Assembly (NCBI RefSeq): GCF_004341035.1
Contig: NZ_SLXK01000006.1
Location: forward strand, 1-64,000
Source of the DNA: Scopulibacillus darangshiensis
GTDB lineage: Bacteria; Bacillota; Bacilli; Bacillales; Sporolactobacillaceae
Reading direction: 5' to 3'
Length of the DNA: 64,000 bases
Part shown: positions 51,710 to 60,474 of the stretch, in pieces
Layout: each line of letters starts with the position of its first letter
Numbering within the stretch: position 1 is the first letter of the stretch
Program-made: the position numbers and the translations under genes
The notes under the pieces: model-generated
Databases searched by the model: none
Told to the model about the DNA's origin: nothing
What the model saw: the letters and a program-made list of their open reading frames with translations, nothing else

Positions 51710-52523
51710 TTTGCTTTGCTATATATTCTTCTAGCGTAATGTGATGTGTTTGAATGTATGATGCAGCTTTCTTTCCTACATAACGCAAATGCCATGGTTC
51801 ATATTCATAACCGGTGATGCTTTCTTTACCTTTAGGGTATCTGATGATGAAGCCATAATCTGCGCAATGATCCTTGACCCAGCGGCCTTCCTCAGTATCG
51901 CCGAAGTCTTGAATGAGCTGATAGCCAACATCACTGCTAGAGATATCCATCGCAAGCCCTGTTTGGTGCTCACTTGTTCCCGGATGAGCACTGACAGCGC
52001 TCGCCTTCTTCTCACCTTGGGTTTTTACATTGTTGTTAAAGATGGTTACCTGTCTCTCATATGAACGGTAGCCCGATTGAGCATAAAGAATGATGCCATC
52101 TTTTTGAGCAGCCCGGAAGAGATTTTCCAAAGCATCTGCCGCTACTTTCCGAAGGTGCATCTTTTCATATGTTCCATCATAAGGGAATGGCACGTCAGGA
52201 ATCGTCAAATCGGGAGGAGTGTACCCGTCAGGCAGCTTATGTGTTTTATTTACTAAAACTAAATGACTTTTTGGGTTTGATACAACCACTATGCCATCCT
52301 TAGACGTTGAGGCGGTTTTTGTATCCTTTTTGTTTTTATTATGATTTGATTGCGTTTGATCCCCTTTTTGCGGGTCTTTCTTATCGTTTGTTGTATCGTT
52401 ATTGGTCTTCTGGCTGGATTGATTTGTATGATTGGATTGTTCTGCATTGTCTCCATTCGCACACGCGCTTAATGGTAGAAAAAGAGCGCCTGCGACGAAT
52501 CCATACAAGATTTTTTTATTCAT
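51702..52523 (-). CDS. D-alanyl-D-alanine carboxypeptidase lipoprotein, VanY/LdcB family
   Basis: 273 residues. Lipoprotein signal with lipobox FLPLSAC, a Ser/Asn/Lys/Gln-rich linker (residues ~25-65), then the VanY (M15B) peptidase domain. Zn and active-site motifs: SGYRSYERQ, SAHPGTSEHQTGLAMDIS and EPWHLRYVG. It trims D-Ala from peptidoglycan stem peptides at the outer membrane face. The ATG at 52523 (MNKKILYGFVAG) is chosen over an upstream start that would spoil the signal peptide. Confidence 0.9.
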   Translation of the reverse strand: MNKKILYGFVAGALFLPLSACANGDNAEQSNHTNQSSQKTNNDTTNDKKDPQKGDQTQSNHNKNKKDTKTASTSKDGIVVVSNPKSHLVLVNKTHKLPDGYTPPDLTIPDVPFPYDGTYEKMHLRKVAADALENLFRAAQKDGIILYAQSGYRSYERQVTIFNNNVKTQGEKKASAVSAHPGTSEHQTGLAMDISSSDVGYQLIQDFGDTEEGRWVKDHCADYGFIIRYPKGKESITGYEYEPWHLRYVGKKAASYIQTHHITLEEYIAKQKG

Positions 52524-52631
52524 GATGACCCCTGTCTCCCTTGCCAAGTCTTTAAATCCTTTATAAGCTTATCATTTTTAGGACAGAATGAAAATAACTA
52601 AACCATCGGTGAAATTCTGATTAACCAAGAT

Positions 52632-52657
52632 AAAAAGGGTACACCGAGGTGCACCCC
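52632..52657 (-). terminator. Terminator of the CuA lipoprotein gene
   Basis: GGGTGCACC-tc-GGTGTACCC then TTTTTA on the minus strand, directly at the stop codon. Confidence 0.8.
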
Positions 52658-53055
52658 TAATCTGCGACTATTTTTGCTTTCATGTTCTCATGGCCTGAAC
52701 CGCATGGTACACTGCAATGAACCATATAAGTGCCCGGCTTTAGCGTGATCGTCTTAGTGCCTTTGCCTTGGATGTTAACATCTTGTCCTTCAATTTCGAA
52801 GCCATGGTAGCCTTCCTTACTCTTGAAGTTAATGGTAATCTCTTTATTAGCTGGGACCTTATACGTCTTTTTGTTAAATTTAAAATTGGTTGCTGTCACA
52901 TTTAATGTTGCCGCTTGGTCATCTCCTGAAGCGCTGCCGGCGCCGTTATTATCATCTGAAGATTTCTTATCAGAGTTGCCGCATGCTGCCAATGCAAGAA
53001 CAAGAACCATAATAACTGATAATGTCAAAAGCCACTTTTTTCTCAAGTTTAACAA
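52657..53055 (-). CDS. Stand-alone CuA-type cupredoxin lipoprotein
   Basis: 132 residues. The signal ends in lipobox ALAAC, followed by a Ser/Asp/Gly linker and a cupredoxin domain (~48-132). The CuA set is complete: His in GYHGFEIEG and the loop CSVPCGSGHENM (C-x3-C-x3-H-x2-M). This is the metal centre of cytochrome oxidase subunit II but without its membrane hairpin. It could be an electron carrier or a copper donor at the outer membrane face. No oxidase genes are nearby. Confidence 0.85.
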   Translation of the reverse strand: MLNLRKKWLLTLSVIMVLVLALAACGNSDKKSSDDNNGAGSASGDDQAATLNVTATNFKFNKKTYKVPANKEITINFKSKEGYHGFEIEGQDVNIQGKGTKTITLKPGTYMVHCSVPCGSGHENMKAKIVAD

Positions 53056-53147
53056 CCTCCTAGATTTGAAGTAATATAACCATAATAACCGATCTGAAAT
53101 GCTGTTAAACAGCGACTTTATGAACGTTTTATCACATCTTTCCAGTT

Positions 53148-54206
53148 TTACTCCTTTGGGACCATGACCATTTTTCCTAATTCTTCTTCTAACCGGGCCA
53201 CACCTTCAACCACAGATGAGACTGTGAGCGAGATAGCATCTGACTTATAGTCCTTAAATTTATGAGAGTACTTCGGATCATAGTAGTGTTCCAGAAAGAG
53301 TGAAATGATTTTATAATAGTCTTTCTGTTGATAAGCATCTTCCACTTCTTCAGCAAAAGCTGGATTTAAGTGTTTCCTTAATTTTATAAACGCCTCATAG
53401 ACGGCGCCCTCATTGCGTGTCGGTTCGTAGGCTTCATAAATCGCCTGAACTCTTTTCTGAAACGGATAATGAATATGGAACCTTGTTCCGTTTTCTTTGC
53501 CGTTAATTATAAATTCAGGCAATACGACCCTCCCAATCCGTTTACTTTCAGCCTCAATCATATAATAAGAGGCATCACTAAGCTCCCTTAGCCTTAGCCA
53601 AAGCATGCATTCAAACCCCTTTTGACTGTTTGGTTCGAGCCCGACAGATCCGAAAATCGAACCACGATGCCCTGCCATCCCTTCCAGGTCTAAAACCGGG
53701 TAGCCTTTTTCCTTTAGGCTAAGAAGGATATCAGTCTTTCGGCTGCCTGTTAATCCTTCGACAACAACATAGGGCTTTTCCTCTTGTGCAAAGGCTTCGA
53801 GATCACCTACAATTCGCTTTCGAAATGATCTGATGCCGCCATCTAATTGTAATGTATAACAGCCCATAAGATTCATAATGGATGCGACACTTAAGCTTCG
53901 CATCCCCCCGCGCCAACAATAGATAACAGTTTGATCATAGGCTTTAGCATGTTTCCTAATTGTTTCAAACATGTGAGGGAGTTTTGGGGAGACGATTTTT
54001 AATCCTTCATCTTTGGCAATATGCGGTCCCTTTTGTTTGTACAATGTGCCGATCCTTGCCCTTTCATCGTTCGAAAAGAGCGGGACATTGATTGCCCCGG
54101 GAATATGAAATGCTTTAAATTCACCAGGAGAACGAACATCAATCAGACCAATCTGATCACTTTTATCAATGACTTCATCAATTGATATTTTTTTGACAAC
54201 ATCCAT
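53148..54206 (-). CDS. mnmH: tRNA 2-selenouridine synthase
   Basis: 352 residues. The N-terminal rhodanese domain (~5-130) has the catalytic C97 in YCWRGGMRS; a P-loop domain follows (~145-352). It replaces sulfur in 2-thiouridine of tRNA-Lys/Glu/Gln with selenium, using SelD-made selenophosphate. A second selenium trait next to Sec. One odd point: the Walker A reads GLTGSRKT (R156), where a Gly before the Lys is expected. It is monocistronic. Confidence 0.92.
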   Translation of the reverse strand: MDVVKKISIDEVIDKSDQIGLIDVRSPGEFKAFHIPGAINVPLFSNDERARIGTLYKQKGPHIAKDEGLKIVSPKLPHMFETIRKHAKAYDQTVIYCWRGGMRSLSVASIMNLMGCYTLQLDGGIRSFRKRIVGDLEAFAQEEKPYVVVEGLTGSRKTDILLSLKEKGYPVLDLEGMAGHRGSIFGSVGLEPNSQKGFECMLWLRLRELSDASYYMIEAESKRIGRVVLPEFIINGKENGTRFHIHYPFQKRVQAIYEAYEPTRNEGAVYEAFIKLRKHLNPAFAEEVEDAYQQKDYYKIISLFLEHYYDPKYSHKFKDYKSDAISLTVSSVVEGVARLEEELGKMVMVPKE

Positions 54207-54322
54207 TTAGCTTCATCCTTCTCTTAGAACATCCTCATTCAATCATAACATCTCCATTATATCCACTTTAACTTAAAGTATAAAAAAAGATACCCATGAA
54301 GCATGAGCATCTCTCCTGATAT

Positions 54323-54535
54323 CTATTTCGATTGATTATTGATGGCTTTCATCATTTGATTAATCTTCTTCTGCGACGGATTTTGCCCCATTTGCATCAT
54401 CATCACACGAAGCATCTTTTCGTTAATCGGCGGGTTTTTCTTGATGTAATCCATCATATATTTGCGGGCGATGAAAAATCCAAGTAAAAGACCTACGATT
54501 AAAGCGACGACGCCCACAAGAATATATAGCCACAT
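54323..54535 (-). CDS. yneF: YneF-family (UPF0154) small membrane protein
   Basis: 70 residues. One N-terminal membrane helix ([20 protein letters not shown]), then [20 protein letters not shown] and a helical tail ([18 protein letters not shown]). Near-identical layout to B. subtilis YneF. I start it at the ATG at 54535, which has AAAAAGGAGG upstream; a longer frame from 54568 translates that site. It follows sirA as in B. subtilis. Role unknown. Confidence 0.9.
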   Translation of the reverse strand: MWLYILVGVVALIVGLLLGFFIARKYMMDYIKKNPPINEKMLRVMMMQMGQNPSQKKINQMMKAINNQSK

Positions 54536-54614
54536 TCGATTGTCGTCCTCCTTTTTCTTTTCTTCCATTCCTTAGTTTACTATAAAGAAGAGCGATTGTA
54601 CAACCCAATATCCA

Positions 54615-55058
54615 TTAGATAAGATGGGCATTTCTGATCGGTTTTAACCAGCCGAAATTCGTTAAATGAAAATCGATCGCCAAAAAGCTTGAATCGATTT
54701 GTCTAAGCACTTCAAAGAAGGTTGCCTCTGCAGTATAATCCCCAATGCCCTGAAGCGTTAACCCTGAAGGCTGCACTTCAAGCTTCGCACGGCTGCCCCC
54801 TTTTGTACATTGAAAAATATGTATGTATCCCCGGCAATCGTATCCCGGATAGTGCCGGCAAGACATGCTGATCCTTTGTTGGATAGCATTGACCGGCATA
54901 GGCTTTGTTATATAATCAATTTGTTTATCAATTTCTTTCTTTATTCGCAGGTTATCGATGGTCCTTGCTTCTAAAAAAAGCTGATACAGCTTGACCTCTT
55001 GTCCAAAGTAAAAGCGGGCGACATCATCTTCTATAAGAAAGATATCATAATATCTCAT
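54615..55058 (-). CDS. sirA: Sporulation inhibitor of replication SirA
   Basis: 147 residues; matches SirA (YneE) of B. subtilis in length and position (between tkt and yneF). SirA binds DnaA domain I and stops re-initiation when sporulation starts. The N-terminal YYDIFLIEDDVARFYFGQE and the central YITKPMPVNAIQQRI segment are visible. A Spo0A-box-like TTTGTCGAAA lies ~95 bp upstream. Presence of the gene supports a spore-forming lifestyle. Confidence 0.85.
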   Translation of the reverse strand: MRYYDIFLIEDDVARFYFGQEVKLYQLFLEARTIDNLRIKKEIDKQIDYITKPMPVNAIQQRISMSCRHYPGYDCRGYIHIFQCTKGGSRAKLEVQPSGLTLQGIGDYTAEATFFEVLRQIDSSFLAIDFHLTNFGWLKPIRNAHLI

Positions 55059-55149
55059 ATTTATCCTCCTTTTCGAAAAGTCTGTTTCACCCAGTATAGT
55101 ACAGCTTTAACGAATACTCTGTCTAAATCGGTCGCGATGATTCACTACT

Positions 55150-55159
55150 TTTGTCGAAA
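55150..55159. promoter_or_regulatory. Spo0A-box-like site upstream of sirA
   Basis: TTTGTCGAAA matches the 0A box core TGTCGAA. sirA is a direct Spo0A target in B. subtilis. Single short motif, so moderate weight. Confidence 0.5.
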
Positions 55160-55183
55160 GGCCTAAAAGAGCTAAATAGAATA

Positions 55184-55220
55184 AAAACCCTGTCCTTCTA
55201 TAAGGAAAAGACAGGGTTTT
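55184..55220 (-). terminator. Terminator of tkt
   Basis: AAAACCCTGTC ... GACAGGGTTTT, an 11-bp stem ~15 bp after the tkt stop, with T-run on both strands. Confidence 0.88.
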
Positions 55221-55235
55221 CGATGATTTAACACG

Positions 55236-57230
55236 TTATTTTATCAGTTTCTTCATCATTTCAGCAACATTTTCGGGTGTGAAGCCATACTCCTCCATGA
55301 CCTTTTCACCCTTAGCCGATGCGCCGAAACGGTCAATTGTTAAAAGCGCGCCTTCCGTTCCTACATATTTATGCCAGCCAAGAGATGCTCCCACTTCTAC
55401 GCCAAGTCGTTTTGTCAAGGATGGCGGCAGGATTTGATCTTTATAAGCTTGATCCTGCTGTTCGAAGCGATCCCATGAAGGCATGCTGATAACGCTGACA
55501 TGAGTGCCTTCAGACGCCAGCATCTCCTGTGCTCTAACAGCGAGTCCAACCTCAGATCCAGTCGCAAGAATGAGACCCTCTGCGGCTTCTTTCGCCTCGG
55601 AAACGACATAAGCCCCTTTCTCCACACCTTCCGATGCATGACGGACGGTGCCTTCCATTGTTGGCAGCCCTTGACGTGTCAGCACAAGCGCAGTTGGGTG
55701 ATCCTGGCTCTCCACCGCCAGCTTCCATGCCTCCCTCGTTTCATTGCCATCCGCTGGACGAATGACAGACAAGTTAGGAATTGCCCGCAGTGATGCCAGT
55801 TGTTCAATTGGCTCATGTGTCGGACCATCCTCGCCAACGGCAATACTATCATGAGTGAAGACATACGTTACCGGAAGAGACATTAAAGCTGACAAACGAA
55901 GGGCCGGCCTTAAATAATCCGAGAAGACAAAGAAAGTTGAACCATAAGGAATCACTCCGCCGTGCAATCCCATCCCGTTAACAGCTGCCGCCATGGCGAA
56001 TTCACGAACACCGAACCAGATGTTGCGGCCTTCATAGGTTGCTGATGTAAAGTTTTCATTGTCTTTCATGAGCGTCTTCGTTGATGAGGCAAGGTCCGCA
56101 GCGCCGCCGAACAATTGCGGCACGGATCCGGCCAAAGCGTTAATGACTTCATTGGACGTAGCACGAGTTGCTTTGTCATCACCAACTTGATAGTGAGGCA
56201 ACTCAGCATCATAATTATCAGGGAGCTTACCTGCGATGGCATTTTCAAGCTCTTTTGCCAATTCAGGATGCGCGTTTTTGTAATCCGAGAACAAATTGTG
56301 CCATTCTTCTTCAGCGGATACGCCCTTATCAGTCTGGGCAGCGAAATGATCCCGAACGTCTTCTGGAACGAAAAACGGTTCATGATCCCATCCATAATTC
56401 GCTTTAGCTGCAATCACTTCTTCCTCACCTAATGGACTGCCGTGAACGCTGCTCGTTCCGCACTTATTTGGTGCACCGTACCCGATTGTCGTCTTGACTT
56501 CAATCATGGTTGGTTTATTTTGTTCTGCATTCGCTTCTTTAAGCGCTTTATGAATGGCGTCAATATCATTTCCGTCCTCGACACGAAGCGTTTGCCAGCC
56601 ATAAGCCTCGAAGCGCTTTAGTACATCCTCAGAAAAAGCCATGTTAAGATCCCCGTCGAGCGATATATCATTAGAATCATATAAAACGACTAAGCGCCCT
56701 AAGTTAAGGTGACCCGCAAGCGACGCCGCCTCACCGGAAACTCCTTCCATTAAATCCCCGTCACCGCATATGGCATATGTATGATGGTCAACGATTGAAT
56801 AATCCTGGCGATTGTATTTACCTGCCAAATGCCTTTCGGCCATTGCCATGCCGACCGCCATCGCAATCCCCTGACCAAGTGGACCTGTGGTGGCATCTAC
56901 TCCCGGTGTATGATGGACTTCAGGGTGCCCTGGGGTTTTGCTTCCCCATTGTCTAAAGTTTTTCAAATCTTCGATGGTAACGTCATAATTGAATAGATGA
57001 AGCAAGCTGTATAAAAGCATGGAACCGTGACCCGCGGATAAGACAAAGCGGTCGCGATTGAACCATTCCGGATTTCTTGGATTGTGTTTCATGAATTGTG
57101 TCCAAAGCGTGTAAGCCATTGGCGCTGCGCCCATTGGCATACCAGGATGCCCCGAATTAGCATTCTCAATCGCGTCAATGGACAGTGTTCGAATGGTGTT
57201 TATCGATAACTGTTCGATTTTTTGAGTCAA
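55236..57230 (-). CDS. tkt: Transketolase
   Basis: 664 residues. The thiamine diphosphate site includes [13 protein letters not shown] and the N-terminal [14 protein letters not shown]; the Pyr domain has [20 protein letters not shown]. It moves two-carbon units in the non-oxidative pentose phosphate pathway. TTG start at 57230 after AAGGGATG. Its position between ynzC and sirA matches B. subtilis. Confidence 0.97.
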   Translation of the reverse strand: MTQKIEQLSINTIRTLSIDAIENANSGHPGMPMGAAPMAYTLWTQFMKHNPRNPEWFNRDRFVLSAGHGSMLLYSLLHLFNYDVTIEDLKNFRQWGSKTPGHPEVHHTPGVDATTGPLGQGIAMAVGMAMAERHLAGKYNRQDYSIVDHHTYAICGDGDLMEGVSGEAASLAGHLNLGRLVVLYDSNDISLDGDLNMAFSEDVLKRFEAYGWQTLRVEDGNDIDAIHKALKEANAEQNKPTMIEVKTTIGYGAPNKCGTSSVHGSPLGEEEVIAAKANYGWDHEPFFVPEDVRDHFAAQTDKGVSAEEEWHNLFSDYKNAHPELAKELENAIAGKLPDNYDAELPHYQVGDDKATRATSNEVINALAGSVPQLFGGAADLASSTKTLMKDNENFTSATYEGRNIWFGVREFAMAAAVNGMGLHGGVIPYGSTFFVFSDYLRPALRLSALMSLPVTYVFTHDSIAVGEDGPTHEPIEQLASLRAIPNLSVIRPADGNETREAWKLAVESQDHPTALVLTRQGLPTMEGTVRHASEGVEKGAYVVSEAKEAAEGLILATGSEVGLAVRAQEMLASEGTHVSVISMPSWDRFEQQDQAYKDQILPPSLTKRLGVEVGASLGWHKYVGTEGALLTIDRFGASAKGEKVMEEYGFTPENVAEMMKKLIK

Positions 57231-57431
57231 AGCTTATCATCCCTTCATGATTTGTAACAGACATGTTCAGTTTAACACAAAAGCCTCTTATTCATCACAA
57301 TATAACATCTAAAACCGTATATAAAAATGGCAGTATTTTAGCTGTTATATATCACCTTTATAGAAAAAGGACCCTGAACCCAGGATTTCACCTGCAGTTT
57401 AGGATCCTTTAGTATTTCATAGCCATTGGTT

Positions 57432-57707
57432 TCATGCAGTATAGCTTAGTTTTAAATCAGAACATTCATCATCAAAGTCTAATACGATATTGCTTGTAAA
57501 CCACAAATCATCGGGACAGGAAAAGAAGGTAATACCTTCAATATTTGTCTTAGTGTCTAGTTCTGTTGGAAGGGCCTTCTCTACTCCCAACGCGAAGCCA
57601 CCTTCATCATAACCACCGTATCTTACATATAATTTTAATCCATCACCGTCTTGTAAAGCCATCTCATCCTTATAAAACCGTGCTGCTTGCTTAGATATCT
57701 GTAACAT
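57432..57707 (-). CDS. HesB/IscA-like (YneR-type) protein
   Basis: 91 residues; N-terminal MLQISKQAARFYKDEM and YVRYGGYDEGGFALGV are typical of the HesB/YneR subgroup. Only two Cys remain (FFSCPDD, DDECSD), not the C-x-C of iron-sulfur carriers, so classical cluster transfer is doubtful. Conserved beside tkt in related Bacillus genomes. RBS AAGGGTGATCCCAT. Probably monocistronic. Confidence 0.82.
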   Translation of the reverse strand: MLQISKQAARFYKDEMALQDGDGLKLYVRYGGYDEGGFALGVEKALPTELDTKTNIEGITFFSCPDDLWFTSNIVLDFDDECSDLKLSYTA

Positions 57708-57773
57708 ATGGGATCACCCTTCCGAAGTTTGTTATATAACAGTATATCACAAAAAAAAGGTGATGCAACACAG

Positions 57774-57815
57774 AAAAAAGCCCAATTTCTCAAATTTCGA
57801 AAAATCAGGCTTTCG
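57774..57815 (-). terminator. Terminator of ynzC
   Basis: AAAGCCTGATTTTTCGAAAT ... AATTGGGCTTTTTT on the minus strand, a long imperfect stem with T-run, just past the ynzC stop. Confidence 0.75.
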
Positions 57816-57817
57816 TA

Positions 57818-58051
57818 CTAATGTAAATGACGTTTTGCTTTACTTTGTTTTAACTTTTTAGGCGTAACATCCTTGCCTTTTGGATCGACGACTTTAACGT
57901 TATGCAGATGTTCTTTAAAATTCCCGCGGAAGGCTTTTAAATATTCTTCCCTTAAAGATTTCTGTTCTTCCTTTTCTTCAGAAGTCAACGATTCTTTCTT
58001 CGACTTATTGGCAAGCTCTGAGATACGCTGTAATTTTTCATTGGAAAGCAT
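57818..58051 (-). CDS. ynzC: DUF896-family (YnzC) protein
   Basis: 77 residues, highly charged. MLSNEKLQRISELANKSKKE, then SLREEYLKAFRGNFKEHLHN and VKVVDPKGKDVTP are the family signature. In B. subtilis it is encoded in the SOS operon yneA-yneB-ynzC and is a small helical-hairpin protein of unclear role. Here yneB is absent. AAAGGGGTTTTGAT precedes the ATG. Confidence 0.93.
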   Translation of the reverse strand: MLSNEKLQRISELANKSKKESLTSEEKEEQKSLREEYLKAFRGNFKEHLHNVKVVDPKGKDVTPKKLKQSKAKRHLH

Positions 58052-58133
58052 ATCAAAACCCCTTTAAAAAACGAAACTTTTGCTAAACAGCTATTAGCTT
58101 AACCTAAGTTATTCTGATATGCAAGAAGCGTGC

Positions 58134-58430
58134 TTATTTGTTTTCAACAGGAATGATCAGCTTTTGTCCAGGTTCAATGTGGTGGCGCTCGATATGATTG
58201 ACCCGCTCTACCCATTCGATAAAACCATTCACTGATCTATTGGCATTTTCCTTATTTGAATTTGCAAGTGCCCACAATGTATCCCCTTTTTCGACAGTGA
58301 CCGTCTTATATTGCTCGTAGCTTTCCGCCTTAAATCCTTTAGCCATGACTAGAAAGATCATTAATACTAATAAAAGGAATAAAATAACATATGATTTCCC
58401 GTTAATATGATGACGAATGGTTTGTTCCAT
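58134..58430 (-). CDS. yneA: SOS-induced cell division suppressor YneA
   Basis: 98 residues. One membrane helix (YVILFLLLVLMIFLVMAKG) is followed by a LysM domain (~42-95; VTVEKGDTLWALANSNKENA, HIEPGQKLIIPV). YneA blocks septation during DNA damage. It is divergent from lexA with LexA boxes between them. RBS AAGGAGCGG. In B. subtilis yneB follows; here ynzC does. Confidence 0.93.
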   Translation of the reverse strand: MEQTIRHHINGKSYVILFLLLVLMIFLVMAKGFKAESYEQYKTVTVEKGDTLWALANSNKENANRSVNGFIEWVERVNHIERHHIEPGQKLIIPVENK

Positions 58431-58447
58431 TAAAACCGCTCCTTAAA

Positions 58448-58519
58448 GAATGTTTGTTCGTATTTTTATAGTAAAACGAACAGTTGTTTGTGTCAAGCTT
58501 TTTTTCGAACGAGTGTTTG
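58448..58519. promoter_or_regulatory. Three LexA (SOS) boxes between yneA and lexA
   Basis: 58448-58460 GAATGTTTGTTCG, 58477-58490 CGAACAGTTGTTTG and 58506-58519 CGAACGAGTGTTTG, each close to the Bacillus consensus CGAAC-N4-GTTCG. They control both divergent genes. Confidence 0.9.
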
Positions 58520-58584
58520 TATTTATAACCATCACATGCTATACTATTGGTAAGAAATTCTTCCGTAAGAGGGGAGTTAATAGA

Positions 58585-59199
58585 ATGAAATTATCCAAGC
58601 GTCAGCAAGATATCATTGATTTTATTAGAACAGAGGTTAATACGAAGGGCTATCCACCGTCAGTAAGGGAAATTGGAGATGCGGTTGGCCTTGCATCGAG
58701 TTCCACCGTTCACGGTCACCTTTCCCGCCTTGAAAAGAAAGGAATGATCCGCAGGGATCCCACTAAGCCGCGTGCCATTGAATTATTAAGCCTTGACGAA
58801 CCAAGAATGGCAAAACAAGACACTGTGCACATACCGATTATTGGTAAGGTTACAGCCGGTCAACCAATTACTGCTTTTGAAAACATCGAAGAATATTTTC
58901 CTGTACCAGCTGCCATGGTTGGGGCTGACGAAGTCTTTATCCTTAATGTTATTGGCGAAAGTATGATTGACGCCGGGATCATGGATGGCGATAAGGTCAT
59001 CGTCCGGCAACAAAGGACAGCGGATAACGGAGATATTATAGTTGCTATGACGGAAGAGGATGAAGCCACTGTCAAGCGCTTCTTCAAAGAAAAGGACCAT
59101 ATTCGACTGCAGCCTGAAAATTCAACGATGGCACCGATCATTCTTGAGAACTGTATTATTTTGGGCAAAGTCATCGGTGTATTTAGAACACTTCATTAA
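58585..59199 (+). CDS. lexA: LexA repressor / SOS regulator
   Basis: 204 residues. N-terminal winged helix (~1-65: [20 protein letters not shown]) and a C-terminal S24 protease domain. The autocleavage bond is A91-G92 (GKVTAGQP), the nucleophile S126 (GESMIDAG) and the general base K164 (EATVKRFF). RecA-ssDNA triggers self-cleavage. I start it at the ATG at 58585 after GAGGGGAG; an earlier in-frame start (58450) would run through the LexA boxes. Confidence 0.96.
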   Translation: MKLSKRQQDIIDFIRTEVNTKGYPPSVREIGDAVGLASSSTVHGHLSRLEKKGMIRRDPTKPRAIELLSLDEPRMAKQDTVHIPIIGKVTAGQPITAFENIEEYFPVPAAMVGADEVFILNVIGESMIDAGIMDGDKVIVRQQRTADNGDIIVAMTEEDEATVKRFFKEKDHIRLQPENSTMAPIILENCIILGKVIGVFRTLH

Positions 59200-59219
59200 T
59201 TGAATTATGCGTAACAAAA

Positions 59220-59248
59220 AAAGCAGACATGATATTGTCGGCTTTTTT
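59220..59248 (+). terminator. Terminator of lexA
   Basis: AGCAGACA-tgatat-TGTCGGCT stem followed by TTTTTTT. Confidence 0.85.
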
Positions 59249-59493
59249 TATACGCTCATATCTATCTCAGTCTTTAACTCTTTAAAAGCATAGTTTTTCA
59301 TCACGGGCTTTGCGTCCTGCTGGGCTTCCTTATTCTCCAAACTGTTCAACGCTTTTTTAGTATAATCAAACGGTGCTAATCCTTTATATTCATCGTTAAT
59401 ATACAGATCGCAAAGATTGTTTCCTTTATAAACGATCTTTACTTTGCTGTCCATTAGGTGAGACAGGTAAACGCCTCGGCTTAGATGTATCAT
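59248..59493 (-). CDS. Small protein of unknown function coupled to sinR (81 aa)
   Basis: Its ATG overlaps the sinR stop by one base (TAATG), which implies coupled translation. Hydrophilic: MIHLSRGVYLSHLMDSKVKI, YKGNNLCDLYINDEYKG, then ALNSLENKEAQQDAKPVMK. It does not resemble SinI, which would carry a SinR-like helix pair, and it has no signal or membrane segment. It could modulate SinR or be unrelated. Ends against the lexA terminator. Confidence 0.7.
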   Translation of the reverse strand: MIHLSRGVYLSHLMDSKVKIVYKGNNLCDLYINDEYKGLAPFDYTKKALNSLENKEAQQDAKPVMKNYAFKELKTEIDMSV

Positions 59494-59819
59494 TATTTCA
59501 TTTCCTCTTCCTTGTCTATTTGCTGCCAGTTCTTAAAATCGAGAAACAACTTAACCTCGTCTTTGGAAACGCCTAGCTCCTTCGCCTGCTGGATGAGATG
59601 CACCCAATCGTGATCCAATTCATCCTTTTTCCCCTTAAGTATCATTTCTACCGGCACATTCAATACCTCCGATAACTGTTGAATAATGTGAGCAGATGGA
59701 TTTGCCTTCTGTCTTTCTATCTTACTTAGGTATCCTTTTGATATACCCGAGAGAGCGGCAAGCCGGGATATTGAAAGTCCCTTGTCTAAACGCTTATTTT
59801 TAATTTGTATACCAAGCAT
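59493..59819 (-). CDS. sinR: SinR-type biofilm master repressor
   Basis: 108 residues. XRE helix-turn-helix (~3-60: SISRLAALSGISKGYLSKIE) and a SinR-like C-terminal multimerisation helix pair (ELDHDWVHLIQQAKELGVSK, FLDFKNWQQ). In B. subtilis SinR represses tapA-sipW-tasA and eps genes. The ATG at 59819 (MLGIQIKNKRLDKG) after TTGAGGTGT is preferred over a TTG three codons earlier. It lies 24 bp past the sortase gene, at the end of the matrix locus it probably controls. Confidence 0.88.
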   Translation of the reverse strand: MLGIQIKNKRLDKGLSISRLAALSGISKGYLSKIERQKANPSAHIIQQLSEVLNVPVEMILKGKKDELDHDWVHLIQQAKELGVSKDEVKLFLDFKNWQQIDKEEEMK

Positions 59820-59843
59820 ACACCTCAATTCCCTTAGATTCGT

Positions 59844-60473
59844 CTAAAATGATAGTGACTCTTTATTTTGTGCTTTCTTTTTCTCCGCTTGTATGATGAG
59901 CCGTTTCGTCGGATTTTTCATAGGCTCACAAGTTATGAGAGTAATTATACTTTTGTTGTCTCTGCTTTTTAAAATTGACAAATCATCTGGGTTAATAATT
60001 GTCTTATTAAATACAACGTAGGTAATTATTTGGCTCTTTGTTTCGATTAAAACCTCATCCCCGATTCCAACCTCAGGCAGGCGATTGAACTGTTTGCCAT
60101 AAGTGTAGCTGCGATGAGCTGCGATGGCTGCATTTCCAACAGAGCCGATAGGTGCTGTCCCTTTAAGATGACCTCCTGCAATCTTAAGATGTTCCAGACT
60201 AGCCCCTTCTACAATTGGAAGGCGCAGGTTAATTTTCTTAATTTGCAGTATAGCAAGTATGTTACCAGATCTGTCACGGTTATTCTTACTTCCCTCGTTC
60301 TGTGATAAGACCTCAAATGTTTTATTTAGCTGAAGCATACTTTGTTGCGCTTTCCCGCCCTCCCATTTCACAAGCAGTTCTTGTTCTTGCCAAGCATGAT
60401 AGGTACTGATCGCTTTTGGATAGCACATGGTTATGACACCGGCTAATATCAACAAATAAGCGAGCCATTTCAT
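59844..60473 (-). CDS. Class D sortase
   Basis: 209 residues. N-terminal membrane anchor (MKWLAYLLILAGVITMCYPK), then the sortase beta-barrel with catalytic His in AIAAHRSYTYG, Cys in TLITCEPMKNP and Arg in TKRLIIQ. It links LPXTG proteins to peptidoglycan or to each other. Its start is one base after the stop of the LPXTG protein gene, so that protein is the obvious substrate. Confidence 0.92.
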   Translation of the reverse strand: MKWLAYLLILAGVITMCYPKAISTYHAWQEQELLVKWEGGKAQQSMLQLNKTFEVLSQNEGSKNNRDRSGNILAILQIKKINLRLPIVEGASLEHLKIAGGHLKGTAPIGSVGNAAIAAHRSYTYGKQFNRLPEVGIGDEVLIETKSQIITYVVFNKTIINPDDLSILKSRDNKSIITLITCEPMKNPTKRLIIQAEKKKAQNKESLSF

Positions 60474-60474
60474 A

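Noticed and set aside
58450..58584. N-terminal extension of LexA
   Set aside because: The extra 45 codons cover the LexA boxes and promoter; the ATG at 58585 has a strong ribosome binding site and gives the standard LexA N-terminus.
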